This document shows positions 54,581 to 63,320 of a stretch of DNA of 64,000 bases, piece after piece. The stretch comes from Pseudomonas sp. MF4836 (lineage in GTDB: Bacteria; Pseudomonadota; Gammaproteobacteria; Pseudomonadales; Pseudomonadaceae). Position numbers and translations under genes: made by a program. The DNA is taken from assembly GCF_002018875.1 (NCBI RefSeq), contig NZ_MVOL01000005.1, forward strand, positions 372,001 to 436,000, in the 5' to 3' direction. Under the pieces are notes generated by a model. The model was not told the origin of the DNA and made no database searches. It saw only the letters and a program-made list of their open reading frames with translations. Within the stretch, counting starts at the first letter, position 1; each line of letters starts with the position of its first letter.

Positions 54581-55189
54581 ATGACAGCTCCAACGCGCCT
54601 CACCGACCGAAAACGCGAAGCCATCATCCAGGCGGCGATCAGCGAATTCCGCGCCAGCGGTTTCGAAATCACCAGCATGGACAAGATCGCCGCGACGGCC
54701 GGTGTTTCCAAGCGCACGGTGTACAACCACTTCCCGAGCAAGGAAGAGTTGTTTGCCGAAATCCTGCATAAGTTGTGGACCAGCATCTGCGCCGAATCAG
54801 ACACCGTCTACCGCCAGGATCGGCCTCTGCGCGAGCAACTCCAGGAGCTGCTGCAGGCCAAGATGCACATGCTCGCCGACGACAACTTCCTCGATCTGGC
54901 GCGCGTGGCGATAGCCGCCACCATCCACTCCCCCGAGCGTGCGCAAAACATGGTCGCGCGCCTGGGGGAGCGTGAGGAAGGACTGACCAAGTGGATCCGT
55001 GCGGCGCTCGATGATGGCCGACTCAAACCCCTGGCCCCGGAGTTCGCCGCCCACCAGATCCACGGGTTGCTCAAGGCCTTTGCCTTCTGGCCTCAAGTCT
55101 CCCAGGGCCAGCCTGCCCTGCCGCCCACGGAGCAGGTAGCGGTCATCGAGTCGGCATTGGATATGTTTCTGGCGTGCTACCAGCTCTGA
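54581..55189 (+). CDS. TetR-family transcriptional regulator
   Basis: 202 residues. The N-terminal HTH is KREAIIQAAISEFRASGFEI, then MDKIAATAGVSKRTVYNHFP and SKEELFAEILHKLW (residues 10-65). The C-terminal part fits the AefR-like ligand domain (PTEQVAVIESALDMFLACYQ). It is divergent from the MBL-fold hydrolase and probably represses it and itself through the palindrome between them. The ligand is unknown. Confidence 0.88.
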   Translation: MTAPTRLTDRKREAIIQAAISEFRASGFEITSMDKIAATAGVSKRTVYNHFPSKEELFAEILHKLWTSICAESDTVYRQDRPLREQLQELLQAKMHMLADDNFLDLARVAIAATIHSPERAQNMVARLGEREEGLTKWIRAALDDGRLKPLAPEFAAHQIHGLLKAFAFWPQVSQGQPALPPTEQVAVIESALDMFLACYQL

Positions 55190-55399
55190 GCCCGAGCGGC
55201 ACCTTCTGCCATATAGCCCCACGGATTCGCCGCCCCGCTGCTTGAACACCGCCCAGATAGGGGGTTCCGCAATGAAATGGCTTCGAAGGACACTGATTAT
55301 TCTGCGTGGAATAAATGACAATATTCACCGCGCTTATCCGATAAACGGTTCGATCGGATAAACACTCGAGTGATTCAGAGCAATTCGGTGCAGGGAAAA

Positions 55400-56470
55400 A
55401 TGGAAAACCAACGCGGCAAAGGGCTGTCATTTGCCAAAAGAATCTATATGCCAAGAATTGTCGGCCTGGGGATCGGCTGCCTTAGCGTATACGCCGCGCT
55501 CTACCCACTGCCGATGCCCAACTGGGTCTGGGTGCTGCTGATCTTCAATGGCTTCGTCTGGCCGCACATCGCCTACCAGCTGTCGACCCGTTCAAGCTTT
55601 CCCTACCAGGCCGAGCGCCGCAATCTGCTGTACGACTCGGTACTGGGCGGCTTCTGGGCCGCCACCATGCAGTTCAACCCTCTACCGACGGTGACCATTC
55701 TCGCGATGATGGCGATGAACAATGTCGCAGCGGGCGGCAAACGCCTGCTGATCCGCGGTGCGCTGGCCCAACTGGGTGGAGTACTGATTTCCTGGATGCT
55801 GTTCGGCCCGGGGTTCGTCAACCACGCCAGTACTGCGCAAATCTACGCGTGCCTGCCGATGCTGACCCTCTACCCCCTGGCCGTGGGCATGGTGTGCTAC
55901 CGATTGGCAATCAAGTTGTCCGAGCACAAGCGCGCCTTGAGCGCCCTGAGCCGGATCGACAGCCTTACCGGCCTGCTCAATCACGGCTCCTGGAAAGACC
56001 TGCTGCACATCAAGTTCCACAAATGTCGACAACAGCAGGCTCAGGCAACGATTGCCCTGATTGATGTCGATCACTTCAAGAGCATCAATGACAGTTATGG
56101 CCACATCGTCGGCGACGCCGTGCTGCGCCAGTTGAGCAGTGATCTGCGGCGCAATCTGAGAGAGAACGATCTGGCCGGGCGCTACGGCGGCGATGAGTTC
56201 TGCGTGATTCTGCCGAGCCGCTCACTGCATCAGGCCGCTGAAGTGATGGAACGGCTGCGTGAGGTGTTCAGCAACTACCGCCACAGCGAAGTGCCGCAAT
56301 TGCGGGTCAGCCTGAGCATTGGCCTGGCAGCGTTCCATCCCCGGTTCGACGATGCCGCCACCTGGCTCAACGAGGCCGACAAGGCGTTGTACCGAGCCAA
56401 AAATACCGGCCGCAACAAAATCGCCAGCGCCGAACCCACCCAGGATTACCCCGTGGCCAAACTGGCCTGA
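55400..56470 (+). CDS. MASE2-GGDEF diguanylate cyclase (AdrA type)
   Basis: 356 residues from the ATG at 55400 (MENQRGKGLSFAKRIYMPRI), preceded by CAGGGA; a GTG at 55370 is an alternative. The MASE2 membrane sensor (about residues 15-170) contains PNWVWVLLIFNGFVWPHIAY and RRNLLYDSVLGGFWAATMQF. The GGDEF domain begins near residue 180 with LSRIDSLTGLLNHGSWKDLL and has the active-site RYGGDEF near residue 263. No RxxD inhibitory site is seen five residues before it (RENDLAGRYGGDEF gives RENDLAG, so REND does fit an RxxD at the usual place). It makes c-di-GMP and is followed by a BdlA-like gene. Confidence 0.88.
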   Translation: MENQRGKGLSFAKRIYMPRIVGLGIGCLSVYAALYPLPMPNWVWVLLIFNGFVWPHIAYQLSTRSSFPYQAERRNLLYDSVLGGFWAATMQFNPLPTVTILAMMAMNNVAAGGKRLLIRGALAQLGGVLISWMLFGPGFVNHASTAQIYACLPMLTLYPLAVGMVCYRLAIKLSEHKRALSALSRIDSLTGLLNHGSWKDLLHIKFHKCRQQQAQATIALIDVDHFKSINDSYGHIVGDAVLRQLSSDLRRNLRENDLAGRYGGDEFCVILPSRSLHQAAEVMERLREVFSNYRHSEVPQLRVSLSIGLAAFHPRFDDAATWLNEADKALYRAKNTGRNKIASAEPTQDYPVAKLA

Positions 56471-56832
56471 GCCCTGCCGCCCGTCAAAAACTTGTACAAA
56501 AAGGCCGTTTTGTATTTATTTGTACAAGTTTATTTGGATTTCTCCTGGCGCTAGCCAGCATAATGATGTCATCGCGTAGACCCCAAACTGTCGCCGCCAT
56601 GGATCGCGTACTGTCACCTGGTGCTCCTAAATTGCCTGGCAGGTGCGTCGTCTTATACAAATGGCGAAAACCCGAGGAAAAACCGCGGCCGTGCATCACA
56701 TCCATCCTTGCTTTATGTCAGTCATGGAACGCTGATATCAGCAGACAATGCCGAGGCACCCGAGGCTTCGGTATGCAGGCGAACTTGAACAGGGACCGAC
56801 TTCCCCGTTTTTCCCACTGAGCACCCGCGACC
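56471..56832. other. Intergenic region between the cyclase and the BdlA-like gene
   Basis: 362 bp. The first part holds two TTGTACAA palindromes (56492-56527). Three T/A-rich motifs follow. An 85-codon frame at 56563-56820 is not convincing. Otherwise nothing is seen. Confidence 0.5.
56490..56529. promoter_or_regulatory. Twin TTGTACAA palindromes, also an 11-bp inverted repeat
   Basis: ACTTGTACAAA (56490-56500) and TTTGTACAAGT (56519-56529) are perfect complements with 18 nt between. Each contains the palindrome TTGTACAA, centres 28 bp apart. They lie 20 bp past the cyclase stop and about 300 bp before the BdlA-like ATG. Confidence 0.5.
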
Positions 56833-58152
56833 ATGCTATTCAAACGCCATAACCAGACCATCCAGAACCTGCAGCAAACCGTCGCCCAACAAGCCAGCAT
56901 GCTCGACGCCATCGAGCGCTCGATGGCGGTGGTGGAATTCGACATTGACGGCAATGTGCTGCGCGCCAATGACAACTTTCTCCAGACCATGGGCTACCGC
57001 GAGCAACAGGTGATCGGCCAGCCCCATCGCCTGTTCTGTACCGAGGCATTTACCCGCAGCAATCAGTACCGCGAGCTCTGGAGCCGCCTGAAAAATGGCC
57101 AGTTCGAGTCCGGAACCTTCGAACGTCTCGACAGCAAGGGCCGTTCGGTCTGGCTGGAGGCCAGCTACAACCCGATCCGCGACGCTTCGGGCGCAGTGGT
57201 GAAGGTGGTCAAATACGCTCTCGACGTGACGATCAGGATCCAGCAGGAAACCGACGCCAAGGGCAAACTGGACGCCATCGACCGGGCGATGGCGGTGATC
57301 GAATTCGATCTCTCGGGCAACATCCTCAGTGCCAACCAGAACTTCCTCAATCGCCTCGGCTACAGCCTGGCCGAGCTCAAGGGCAAGCACCACCGGATTT
57401 TCTGCCCGGCAGAACTGGTCAACAGCAGCGCCTACCAGGACTTCTGGCGCCGGCTCAATCTGGGCGAGTTGTTCAGCGGTCAGTTCGAACGCGTCGACAA
57501 GCGCGGACAGACCCTGTGGCTGGAGGCCAACTACAACCCGGTGTATGACGCCAGCGGGCGTCTGTGCAAAGTGGTGAAATTCGCCTCCGACGTCACGGCC
57601 ATGGTGCAGCAGCACGAACGGGACGCGCAAAGTGCCACCCAGGCCTACCACATCTCGGTTGCCACCCGGAAAGTCGCCGAACAGGGCACCGAAGTGATCC
57701 AGCAGGCCGCCAGTGAAATGCGCCATATCGCCGAGAACATCGAGGGCTCGTCCAGTCTGATTGCCCAACTCGGCGAGCGCTCCGAGCAAATCACCGCCAT
57801 CGTCAACACCATCCGCGCGATTGCCGACCAGACCAACCTGCTGGCGCTCAACGCGGCCATCGAAGCGGCACGCGCCGGGGAACAAGGCCGAGGATTTGCC
57901 GTGGTGGCTGATGAGGTCCGGCAATTGGCCGCCCGCACCAGTGGCTCGACCGCGGAAATTTCCGCGATGATCGACGTGATCCAGAACGAGACCCAGCAAG
58001 CCATCAAAAGCATGCAAGGCACCCGGGACCGAGCCTCCAAGGGCGTCGGCCTGGCCGACCAGGCAGGCACGGTGATCCTGCAGATTCGTGATGGCACCAG
58101 CGAAGCAGTGCAAGCGGTGAGCATGTTCGCCAGCGAGCGCAAGGCGCTCTAA
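56833..58152 (+). CDS. bdlA: PAS-PAS methyl-accepting chemotaxis protein, BdlA-like
   Basis: 439 residues with no membrane segment. Two PAS domains (about 20-135 and 145-260) repeat the same pattern: [20 protein letters not shown] and [20 protein letters not shown], each ending in a WLEA.YNP segment. The C-terminal MCP domain has the conserved tip [20 protein letters not shown], then [20 protein letters not shown]. This is the layout of BdlA, which is needed for biofilm dispersion and signals through c-di-GMP enzymes. A diguanylate cyclase lies just upstream, which fits. BdlA of P. aeruginosa is 417 residues, so this one is slightly longer. Confidence 0.8.
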   Translation: MLFKRHNQTIQNLQQTVAQQASMLDAIERSMAVVEFDIDGNVLRANDNFLQTMGYREQQVIGQPHRLFCTEAFTRSNQYRELWSRLKNGQFESGTFERLDSKGRSVWLEASYNPIRDASGAVVKVVKYALDVTIRIQQETDAKGKLDAIDRAMAVIEFDLSGNILSANQNFLNRLGYSLAELKGKHHRIFCPAELVNSSAYQDFWRRLNLGELFSGQFERVDKRGQTLWLEANYNPVYDASGRLCKVVKFASDVTAMVQQHERDAQSATQAYHISVATRKVAEQGTEVIQQAASEMRHIAENIEGSSSLIAQLGERSEQITAIVNTIRAIADQTNLLALNAAIEAARAGEQGRGFAVVADEVRQLAARTSGSTAEISAMIDVIQNETQQAIKSMQGTRDRASKGVGLADQAGTVILQIRDGTSEAVQAVSMFASERKAL

Positions 58153-58161
58153 TTCGCGCCG

Positions 58162-58187
58162 GCCCGATGCCATCCAAGGCATCGGGC
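58162..58187 (+). terminator. Hairpin downstream of the BdlA-like gene
   Basis: GCCCGATGCC / GGCATCGGGC, a perfect 10-bp stem with a 6-nt loop, 9 bp past the stop. There is no T run, so termination strength is uncertain. Confidence 0.5.
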
Positions 58188-58241
58188 AATGCCTGACAGG
58201 GCTATAGTCGCCCAACGTCCCAGTGCATTGCAGAGAACCCC

Positions 58242-58784
58242 ATGAGCCCGAAAAAACCTGAAGCCGCCAGCCCTACCGCCCCCCTCGACCACCTGCGCTT
58301 TCACCGTCCTCACGCTCATCTCACCAGTACCTTCGGCAACGATACCTTTGCCCTGAAGGCCGAGGCCTTTGCGCGTTTTTTCGGTACCCCGACCTTTCTC
58401 GGGGCCCAGACCCTGATCGTACTGGTGTGGATCGGCCTCAACCTGGCCGGCGTGACCACCTTCGACGTCTACCCGTTTATCCTGCTTAACCTCGCGTTCA
58501 GCCTGCAGTCTGCCTACGCCGCGCCGCTGATCCTGCTGGCGCAAACCCGCCAGGCGGCACGCGATAAGGCCCAGGCCGACGCCGATGCCCAACACCGCGA
58601 GGCCATCGCGGTGGCCAACGCCGACCGCCAGGCCCAGGCCGCGCAAAACACCGCACAGTTGCTTGAGCTACTGGAGCAGAACACTCAGTTGACGCAGATG
58701 ACCAAGCAGTTGACCGAACGCATCGAAAGCCTGACCACGGAAATGCACCAGCACTTTGTGCGCAAGGAACCGCCACAGGCCTGA
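58242..58784 (+). CDS. DUF1003 membrane protein
   Basis: 180 residues. Two membrane helices (FLGAQTLIVLVWIGLNLAGV near residue 53 and YPFILLNLAFSLQSAYAAPL near residue 77) form the DUF1003 core. The C-terminal half is a long Ala/Gln/Asp-rich coiled coil (ARDKAQADADAQHREAIAVA to HFVRKE). The family is widespread and uncharacterised. It converges on the LysR gene with 4 bp between the two stops. Confidence 0.82.
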   Translation: MSPKKPEAASPTAPLDHLRFHRPHAHLTSTFGNDTFALKAEAFARFFGTPTFLGAQTLIVLVWIGLNLAGVTTFDVYPFILLNLAFSLQSAYAAPLILLAQTRQAARDKAQADADAQHREAIAVANADRQAQAAQNTAQLLELLEQNTQLTQMTKQLTERIESLTTEMHQHFVRKEPPQA

Positions 58785-58788
58785 GGCG

Positions 58789-59673
58789 TCAAGGCAGGCG
58801 CACGCCCCGCGCCAACTCATCAAACAAGGTCACCACTGAGCGCAATGCGCGGCAATCCGGCCGGGTCAGCAGCCACAAGGCGGTATCGCAGCCACTCAAG
58901 GCCTCGCTCAAGGGCTGCAAACCGGAGCCCTCGCCCAGCAGGAAGTCCGGCAACACCGCCACCCCCAACCCGGCGCGAGCCAGTTCGCTGACCGACAACA
59001 TGCTGTTGCAGCGATAGGCAGGCCGCACCCCGGGCCACTGTTGGCGGCGCCAGGCCACCGTCGGGTGATCAGGGAGAAAATCGTCCGGAGCGATCCAGGT
59101 CAGCCGCTCCAGATCCACACTTGCCAGCGTTTTCAGATAGGCGTCGCTGGCGCAGACCCGATAAGACACCGCCCCCAGTCGCCGCCCCACCAGGTGCTCG
59201 GGCGGCGTGCGGGTCAGGCGCAAGGCGATGTCGGCATCGCGACGGCTGAGGTTGGCGAAATCATTGGAGGTGCACAGCTCGACCGCGAGCGCCGGGTAGG
59301 CCGGCATGAAGCGCGCCAGGGCCGGTAGTAGTAACCCCTGCAATACCGAGTCGGTACAGGTCAGGCGTACCGTGCCGCTGATGACTTCACCGCCCTGCTC
59401 GACACCGACCCGCGCCGCTTCCAGTGCCTGCTCGGCGCGCTCGGCCTGCTGCGCCAGGGCCTGGGCCAGGCTGGTGGGCAGGTAGCCGGCGCGGCTCTTG
59501 TCGAACAGCTGCTGACCCAGGGCCGCCTCCAAGCGGCGTACGGCGCGAAACACGGTCGACACATCGACCTTGAGCAGCGCCGAGGCTCGGGCCAGCGAGC
59601 CACCCCGGACCAGGGCAAGGATCAGGGCGAGATCGGGGTAGTCCAGTTGATAGTGCGTGGCTGCATTGAACAC
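58789..59673 (-). CDS. LysR-family transcriptional regulator
   Basis: 294 residues from a GTG at 59673 (VFNAATHYQLDYPDLALILA); upstream frame to 59796 would cross the large inverted repeat and is less likely, though the true start is uncertain as no good ribosome site is seen. The HTH is LVRGGSLARASALLKVDVST followed by VFRAVRRLEAALGQQLFDKS. The substrate domain starts near residue 90 (SGTVRLTCTDSVLQGLLLPA). It is divergent from the amidotransferase-like gene and probably regulates it through the repeat at 59691-59733. Confidence 0.83.
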   Translation of the reverse strand: MFNAATHYQLDYPDLALILALVRGGSLARASALLKVDVSTVFRAVRRLEAALGQQLFDKSRAGYLPTSLAQALAQQAERAEQALEAARVGVEQGGEVISGTVRLTCTDSVLQGLLLPALARFMPAYPALAVELCTSNDFANLSRRDADIALRLTRTPPEHLVGRRLGAVSYRVCASDAYLKTLASVDLERLTWIAPDDFLPDHPTVAWRRQQWPGVRPAYRCNSMLSVSELARAGLGVAVLPDFLLGEGSGLQPLSEALSGCDTALWLLTRPDCRALRSVVTLFDELARGVRLP

Positions 59674-59690
59674 TTGGGTAAACGCCAATA

Positions 59691-59733
59691 TTGATTGCGT
59701 GGACGCCAATCTATAGTGGCGTCCAGCAATCAA
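59691..59733. promoter_or_regulatory. Large inverted repeat between the lysR and amidotransferase genes
   Basis: Core arms TGGACGCCA (59700-59708) and TGGCGTCCA (59717-59725), perfect, 8 nt apart. Outer arms TTGATTGC (59691-59698) and GCAATCAA (59726-59733) extend it, with one extra G on the left side. It is centred near 59712, 50 bp before the amidotransferase ATG. Confidence 0.7.
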
Positions 59734-59761
59734 CAAGCCTTGGCCCCACCGGAGTTCGAGC

Positions 59762-60481
59762 ATGCCCGTTACCACGCCCCAGCCCCCCGTCCGCATTGCC
59801 CTGATCGGCGACTACGACCCGCAGATTACCGCCCACCAAGCCATCCCCAAGGCCCTGGAACTGTCCGCCGCCAGCCTTGACCTGAAGGTCGAGGCGCAGT
59901 GGCTGGCCACTGAACAGATAGATGCAGGCACGCCGCTGGAGCGTTTCGATGGTTTCTGGTGCGTACCGGGCAGCCCCTATCGCAGCTACGAGGGTGCGAT
60001 GCGGGCGATTCGCTTTGCCCGCGAACAACAACGCCCCTTCCTCGGCACCTGTGCCGGCTTTCAACATGCCTTGCTGGAGTACGCACGTCATGCCCTGGGC
60101 TGGAGCGATGCCGAGCACGGCGAGATTGCGCCACAGGCCGAGCGCGCCGTGCTCTCGCCGTTGAGCTGTGCCCTGGTCGAGGTCCGCGGCACCGTTTATT
60201 TGCAGGAAGGCAGCCAGATCGCCCAGGTCTACTCAACCCTGAAGATCGAGGAGGGGTATCACTGCCGCTACGGACTCAACCCGCAATTGGCCCCCCTGCT
60301 GCTGAGCCAGGGCCTGCATGCGGTGGGCCATGACGCGGCGGGCGATCTGCGGGCGGTGGAGCTTGCAGGCCATCCGTTCTTTATCGGCACCCTGTTCCAG
60401 CCGGAACGCGCCGCCCTGGCCGGCAGCGTTGCGCCTCTGGTCAGTGCCCTGCTCAACGCCTGCCGGGGGCCGCGCCAATGA
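59762..60481 (+). CDS. CTP-synthase-like class I glutamine amidotransferase domain protein
   Basis: 239 residues, ATG with GGAG upstream. It matches the C-terminal amidotransferase domain of CTP synthase without the synthase domain: VRIALIGDYDPQITAHQAIP at the start, FDGFWCVPGSPYRSYEGAMR near residue 61 and the nucleophile Cys in RPFLGTCAGFQHALLEY near residue 98. The place of the catalytic His (normally FHPE) reads GTLFQPERAAL, so His is replaced by Gln. The usual Cys-His-Glu triad is thus incomplete, and hydrolysis of glutamine is doubtful. Its stop overlaps the next gene by 4 bp. Confidence 0.8.
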   Translation: MPVTTPQPPVRIALIGDYDPQITAHQAIPKALELSAASLDLKVEAQWLATEQIDAGTPLERFDGFWCVPGSPYRSYEGAMRAIRFAREQQRPFLGTCAGFQHALLEYARHALGWSDAEHGEIAPQAERAVLSPLSCALVEVRGTVYLQEGSQIAQVYSTLKIEEGYHCRYGLNPQLAPLLLSQGLHAVGHDAAGDLRAVELAGHPFFIGTLFQPERAALAGSVAPLVSALLNACRGPRQ

Positions 60482-60801
60482 TCGGACAAACACCCGCCCC
60501 GCCCTACTACGCGGTGATTTTCAGCTCCCAGCGCCGCGAGTTCGACGCCGACTACGAGATCGCTGCCACACGCATGCTCGAATTGGCGCAACAGCAGCCC
60601 GGGTTTCTCGGCGTGGAATCGGCCCGCGGCGAGGATGGCTTTGGCATCACCGTGTCGTACTGGGCCAGCGAGGCGGCGATCCTGGCCTGGAAACAACATG
60701 CCGAACACAGCGCCACCCGCGAGCGCGGGCGCCGCGACTGGTACGCGTCGTTCGACACCCGGGTGTGCAAGGTCGAGCGCGCTTATGGGTTCGAACGCTG
60801 A
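60478..60801 (+). CDS. Antibiotic biosynthesis monooxygenase (ABM)-domain protein
   Basis: 107 residues. The ATG overlaps the previous stop (ATGA), so the two are translationally coupled. ABM fold: YYAVIFSSQRREFDADYEIA, MLELAQQQPGFLGVESARGE and TVSYWASEAAILAWKQHAEH, a pattern common to small dimeric cofactor-free oxygenases and related stress proteins. The substrate is unknown. It is likely under the neighbouring LysR regulator. Confidence 0.82.
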   Translation: MIGQTPAPPYYAVIFSSQRREFDADYEIAATRMLELAQQQPGFLGVESARGEDGFGITVSYWASEAAILAWKQHAEHSATRERGRRDWYASFDTRVCKVERAYGFER

Positions 60802-60813
60802 GGCAGGTCCGGC

Positions 60814-61149
60814 TCAGCCGTGGGCGTGCTTGACCAGGCTGCGCACCGCTGAAATCTCCGGCATGTCGTCGCGGCGCATGTACACCCGCAGGGGTTCGGT
60901 GATGTTGATCCGGTCATCGATGTTCTGGTCCAGCAGCAGTTGGATCAGCTCGCGGCTGAGGGTCATGGCCGGGCCGCTGCCCAGGGCCCAGACGAATTCA
61001 CAGGTGGGGATGATGGCGTCGTCCGCAACGTCCATGCCGAAGGAGTCTTCGCTGAAACGCACGATGTAGCGGCCGGTCTTGCGATTGAAGCCGACAAAGC
61101 CCTTGAGCTGGTCGGCAGCCTGACAGATAAGCTCGGAAGTGATGCGCAT
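60814..61149 (-). CDS. DUF2025 protein
   Basis: 111 residues from the ATG at 61149 (MRITSELICQAADQLKGFVG). FNRKTGRYIVRFSEDSFGMD and ITEPLRVYMRRDDMPEISAV match the Pseudomonas DUF2025 family (for example PA1123). It is a small cytoplasmic protein of unknown function. It converges on the ABM gene, 12 bp between the stops. The extra frame to 61278 lacks family similarity. Confidence 0.82.
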   Translation of the reverse strand: MRITSELICQAADQLKGFVGFNRKTGRYIVRFSEDSFGMDVADDAIIPTCEFVWALGSGPAMTLSRELIQLLLDQNIDDRINITEPLRVYMRRDDMPEISAVRSLVKHAHG

Positions 61150-61490
61150 GGTAAACCTCACTGAGGGTCCCGCAGGACTCGTGGTCGATGGTTTACACGC
61201 CGGGCAAGAAAAAGAATGTTCGAGGTTTCCCTCTGACGGGGAAACTGCAGGGCCCAAGAGTACTGCAAAGCGCTGCACAAACGTGTGGAAAAAAAGTCGC
61301 AGGGGGGTAATGCCGATCAGTTAAGCGATAGAGCGAGCACAAAATAACCTGTGGCGAGTACAGCGATCGTCCTTAACTGACTGGCATTAGTCGCAGGGGG
61401 CGCTTTTATGTCGCTGCCGCGATAGCACTGGCGCGCCGCAGTTGTTAAAAGAGAGGCCTCTGCCAATGCCCTCACGAAAGGACTTCGAGC

Positions 61491-62618
61491 ATGCCGGTCA
61501 CCTTCACCCACAGCGCCCTGTTATTGAGCCTGCTGCTTGGCTTCGGCCAGACCCAGGCTGCCAGCGAGCGGGAGCCCGCCGCACTGGCCGCCAGCAATGG
61601 CATTCCTTACCCGGCGGTGATCGCCCACCGGGGGGCTTCGTTCGATGCGCCGGAGTCCACGGCGGCGTCTTACCGGCTTGCCCGCGACCTGGGCGCCGAC
61701 TACCTGGAGATGGACCTGCAGCGCAGCCAGGACGGCGTGCTGTTTGCCCTGCATGACAACAACCTGCAACGCACCACCGACGTCGCCAGCAAATTTCCCG
61801 AACGCAAGGACAGCCCGGCCAACCAGTTCACCATGGCCGAACTGAAAACCCTGGATGCCGGCAGCTGGTTCAACCAGGCCTACCCGGACCGAGCGCGCCC
61901 CGCCTACGTCGGGCTGAAGATCCTGACCCTGGATGAAATCATCGACATCGCCCAGGGCAACCCGCAACACAAACCCGGGCTGTACATCGAGACCAAGGAG
62001 CCCAGGCAGTTTCCCGGCATCGAACGCGACCTCCGGGAAAAACTCCAGGACCGCGGCTGGCTGAGCCCGGCCGGTTCGAAACTGGCCAAAAGCGAACTGG
62101 CGGTCGGCCAGGGCAAAGGCAAGGTGGTGTTGCAGACCTTCGATAAACACAGCCTGGAGCTGCTGCAAAAAGAGATGCCACGGGTGCCGAAGATCCTGTT
62201 GCTGTGGGTCGGTGCCGGCAGCATCGAAGCGCAATCCCGGCAGACCTTTGCCGAGAGCGGCGAAAAAACCAAGGCTGCCTTCTACGCCAAACAGCACCCC
62301 AAGGACGAGGCCGAATTCAAGCGCTGGGTCGACTACGCCAAGGCCCAGGGCGCCATCGGCACCGGCCCCTCGACCCAGCTCAGTGACCTGGGCGACCAGA
62401 GTTACTCCGACCTGGTACAGCCCTGGATGAACCAGTACACCCATGACCAGGGCCTGCTGGTGCACGCCTACACCGTCGATGAACCGGTGGACTTCAAGCA
62501 GGTGCTGGATGCCGGCGTCGATGGCATCTTCACCAACCGCACGAGCGAGTTGCTCAAGTACGTCAAGCGCCCGGCTGGCGCCAGCATCGCGCAACTGCTC
62601 GAAGCCAACGGTTACTGA
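61491..62618 (+). CDS. glpQ: Periplasmic glycerophosphodiester phosphodiesterase
   Basis: 375 residues. A signal peptide (ALLLSLLLGFGQTQA) is cleaved before ASEREP. The TIM-barrel GDPD motifs are PAVIAHRGASFDAPESTAAS near residue 41, DYLEMDLQRSQDGVLFALHD near residue 70, and GLYIETKEPRQFPG near residue 163. It hydrolyses glycerophosphodiesters to glycerol 3-phosphate and an alcohol. No glp genes adjoin it. An AraC gene begins 2 bp after its stop. Confidence 0.9.
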   Translation: MPVTFTHSALLLSLLLGFGQTQAASEREPAALAASNGIPYPAVIAHRGASFDAPESTAASYRLARDLGADYLEMDLQRSQDGVLFALHDNNLQRTTDVASKFPERKDSPANQFTMAELKTLDAGSWFNQAYPDRARPAYVGLKILTLDEIIDIAQGNPQHKPGLYIETKEPRQFPGIERDLREKLQDRGWLSPAGSKLAKSELAVGQGKGKVVLQTFDKHSLELLQKEMPRVPKILLLWVGAGSIEAQSRQTFAESGEKTKAAFYAKQHPKDEAEFKRWVDYAKAQGAIGTGPSTQLSDLGDQSYSDLVQPWMNQYTHDQGLLVHAYTVDEPVDFKQVLDAGVDGIFTNRTSELLKYVKRPAGASIAQLLEANGY

Positions 62619-62620
62619 GC

Positions 62621-63319
62621 ATGGGCAGCGGGCGGCGGCTGCCGGCAGCCGAGTGGACCGGACAACTGTGGCTCGGCCGTGACTATGGCTTGATCCACGG
62701 TGAGCTGGGGCGTACCACGCCCCACGCCCATTACGCTCATCAGTTGCTCCTGGCCGTGGAACAGCCACTCACCATCAGCCTTGACGGCGCCCTGCACACC
62801 GGGCGCCAGCTGTTTGTTCCGGCGATGCGCAGCCACGCGATCATCGAGGCACCGGGCGTGGTGCTCACGGTCTATGCCGAACCCTTGCTGATCGATGCCC
62901 AGGCGCTGCAAGACGCCGTGCGCAATGCCGAACTGTCGCTGCCCGGACTGGACCAGGCCTTGCGCCAGTGCCCGCGCCAGGCGATCCAGGATCCGCGCAT
63001 CGAACGGGCGCTGGCGGCGCTTGACGCGGCCCTGGTCGGCAAGGTGCCGGCGGCGTCACTGGCGGCCCATGCCCATCTTTCCCTGAGTCAGCTGGAGCGG
63101 CTGTTTGCCAGCCAGGTCGGGTTGCCGGTACGGCGCCTGGTGCTGTGGCGCCGGCTGCGCCTGGCCATGGCTCTGGTACTGGCTGGCAAGTCGGTGACCG
63201 ACGCCGCCCATGGCGCCGGTTTTGCCGACTCGGCGCACTTCTCACGGACCCTCAAGGCGCTGTTCGGCGTGACCGCACGCCAGGCCCTGCAAGGCATTGA
63301 GCTGCGCCTGCTGGAATGA
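62621..63319 (+). CDS. AraC-family transcriptional regulator
   Basis: 232 residues; ATG 2 bp after the glpQ stop, so probably co-transcribed. A short N-terminal cupin-like part (TPHAHYAHQLLLAVEQPLTI near residue 27) precedes the AraC HTH: PAASLAAHAHLSLSQLERLF near residue 145 and VTDAAHGAGFADSAHFSRTL near residue 191. The target may be the phosphodiesterase gene or its neighbours. Confidence 0.85.
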   Translation: MGSGRRLPAAEWTGQLWLGRDYGLIHGELGRTTPHAHYAHQLLLAVEQPLTISLDGALHTGRQLFVPAMRSHAIIEAPGVVLTVYAEPLLIDAQALQDAVRNAELSLPGLDQALRQCPRQAIQDPRIERALAALDAALVGKVPAASLAAHAHLSLSQLERLFASQVGLPVRRLVLWRRLRLAMALVLAGKSVTDAAHGAGFADSAHFSRTLKALFGVTARQALQGIELRLLE

Positions 63320-63320
63320 C

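Noticed and set aside
56563..56820. 85-codon frame between the cyclase and the BdlA-like gene
   Set aside because: No ribosome site, no hydrophobic or domain pattern, and Pro/Arg/Ser composition of non-coding GC-rich DNA.
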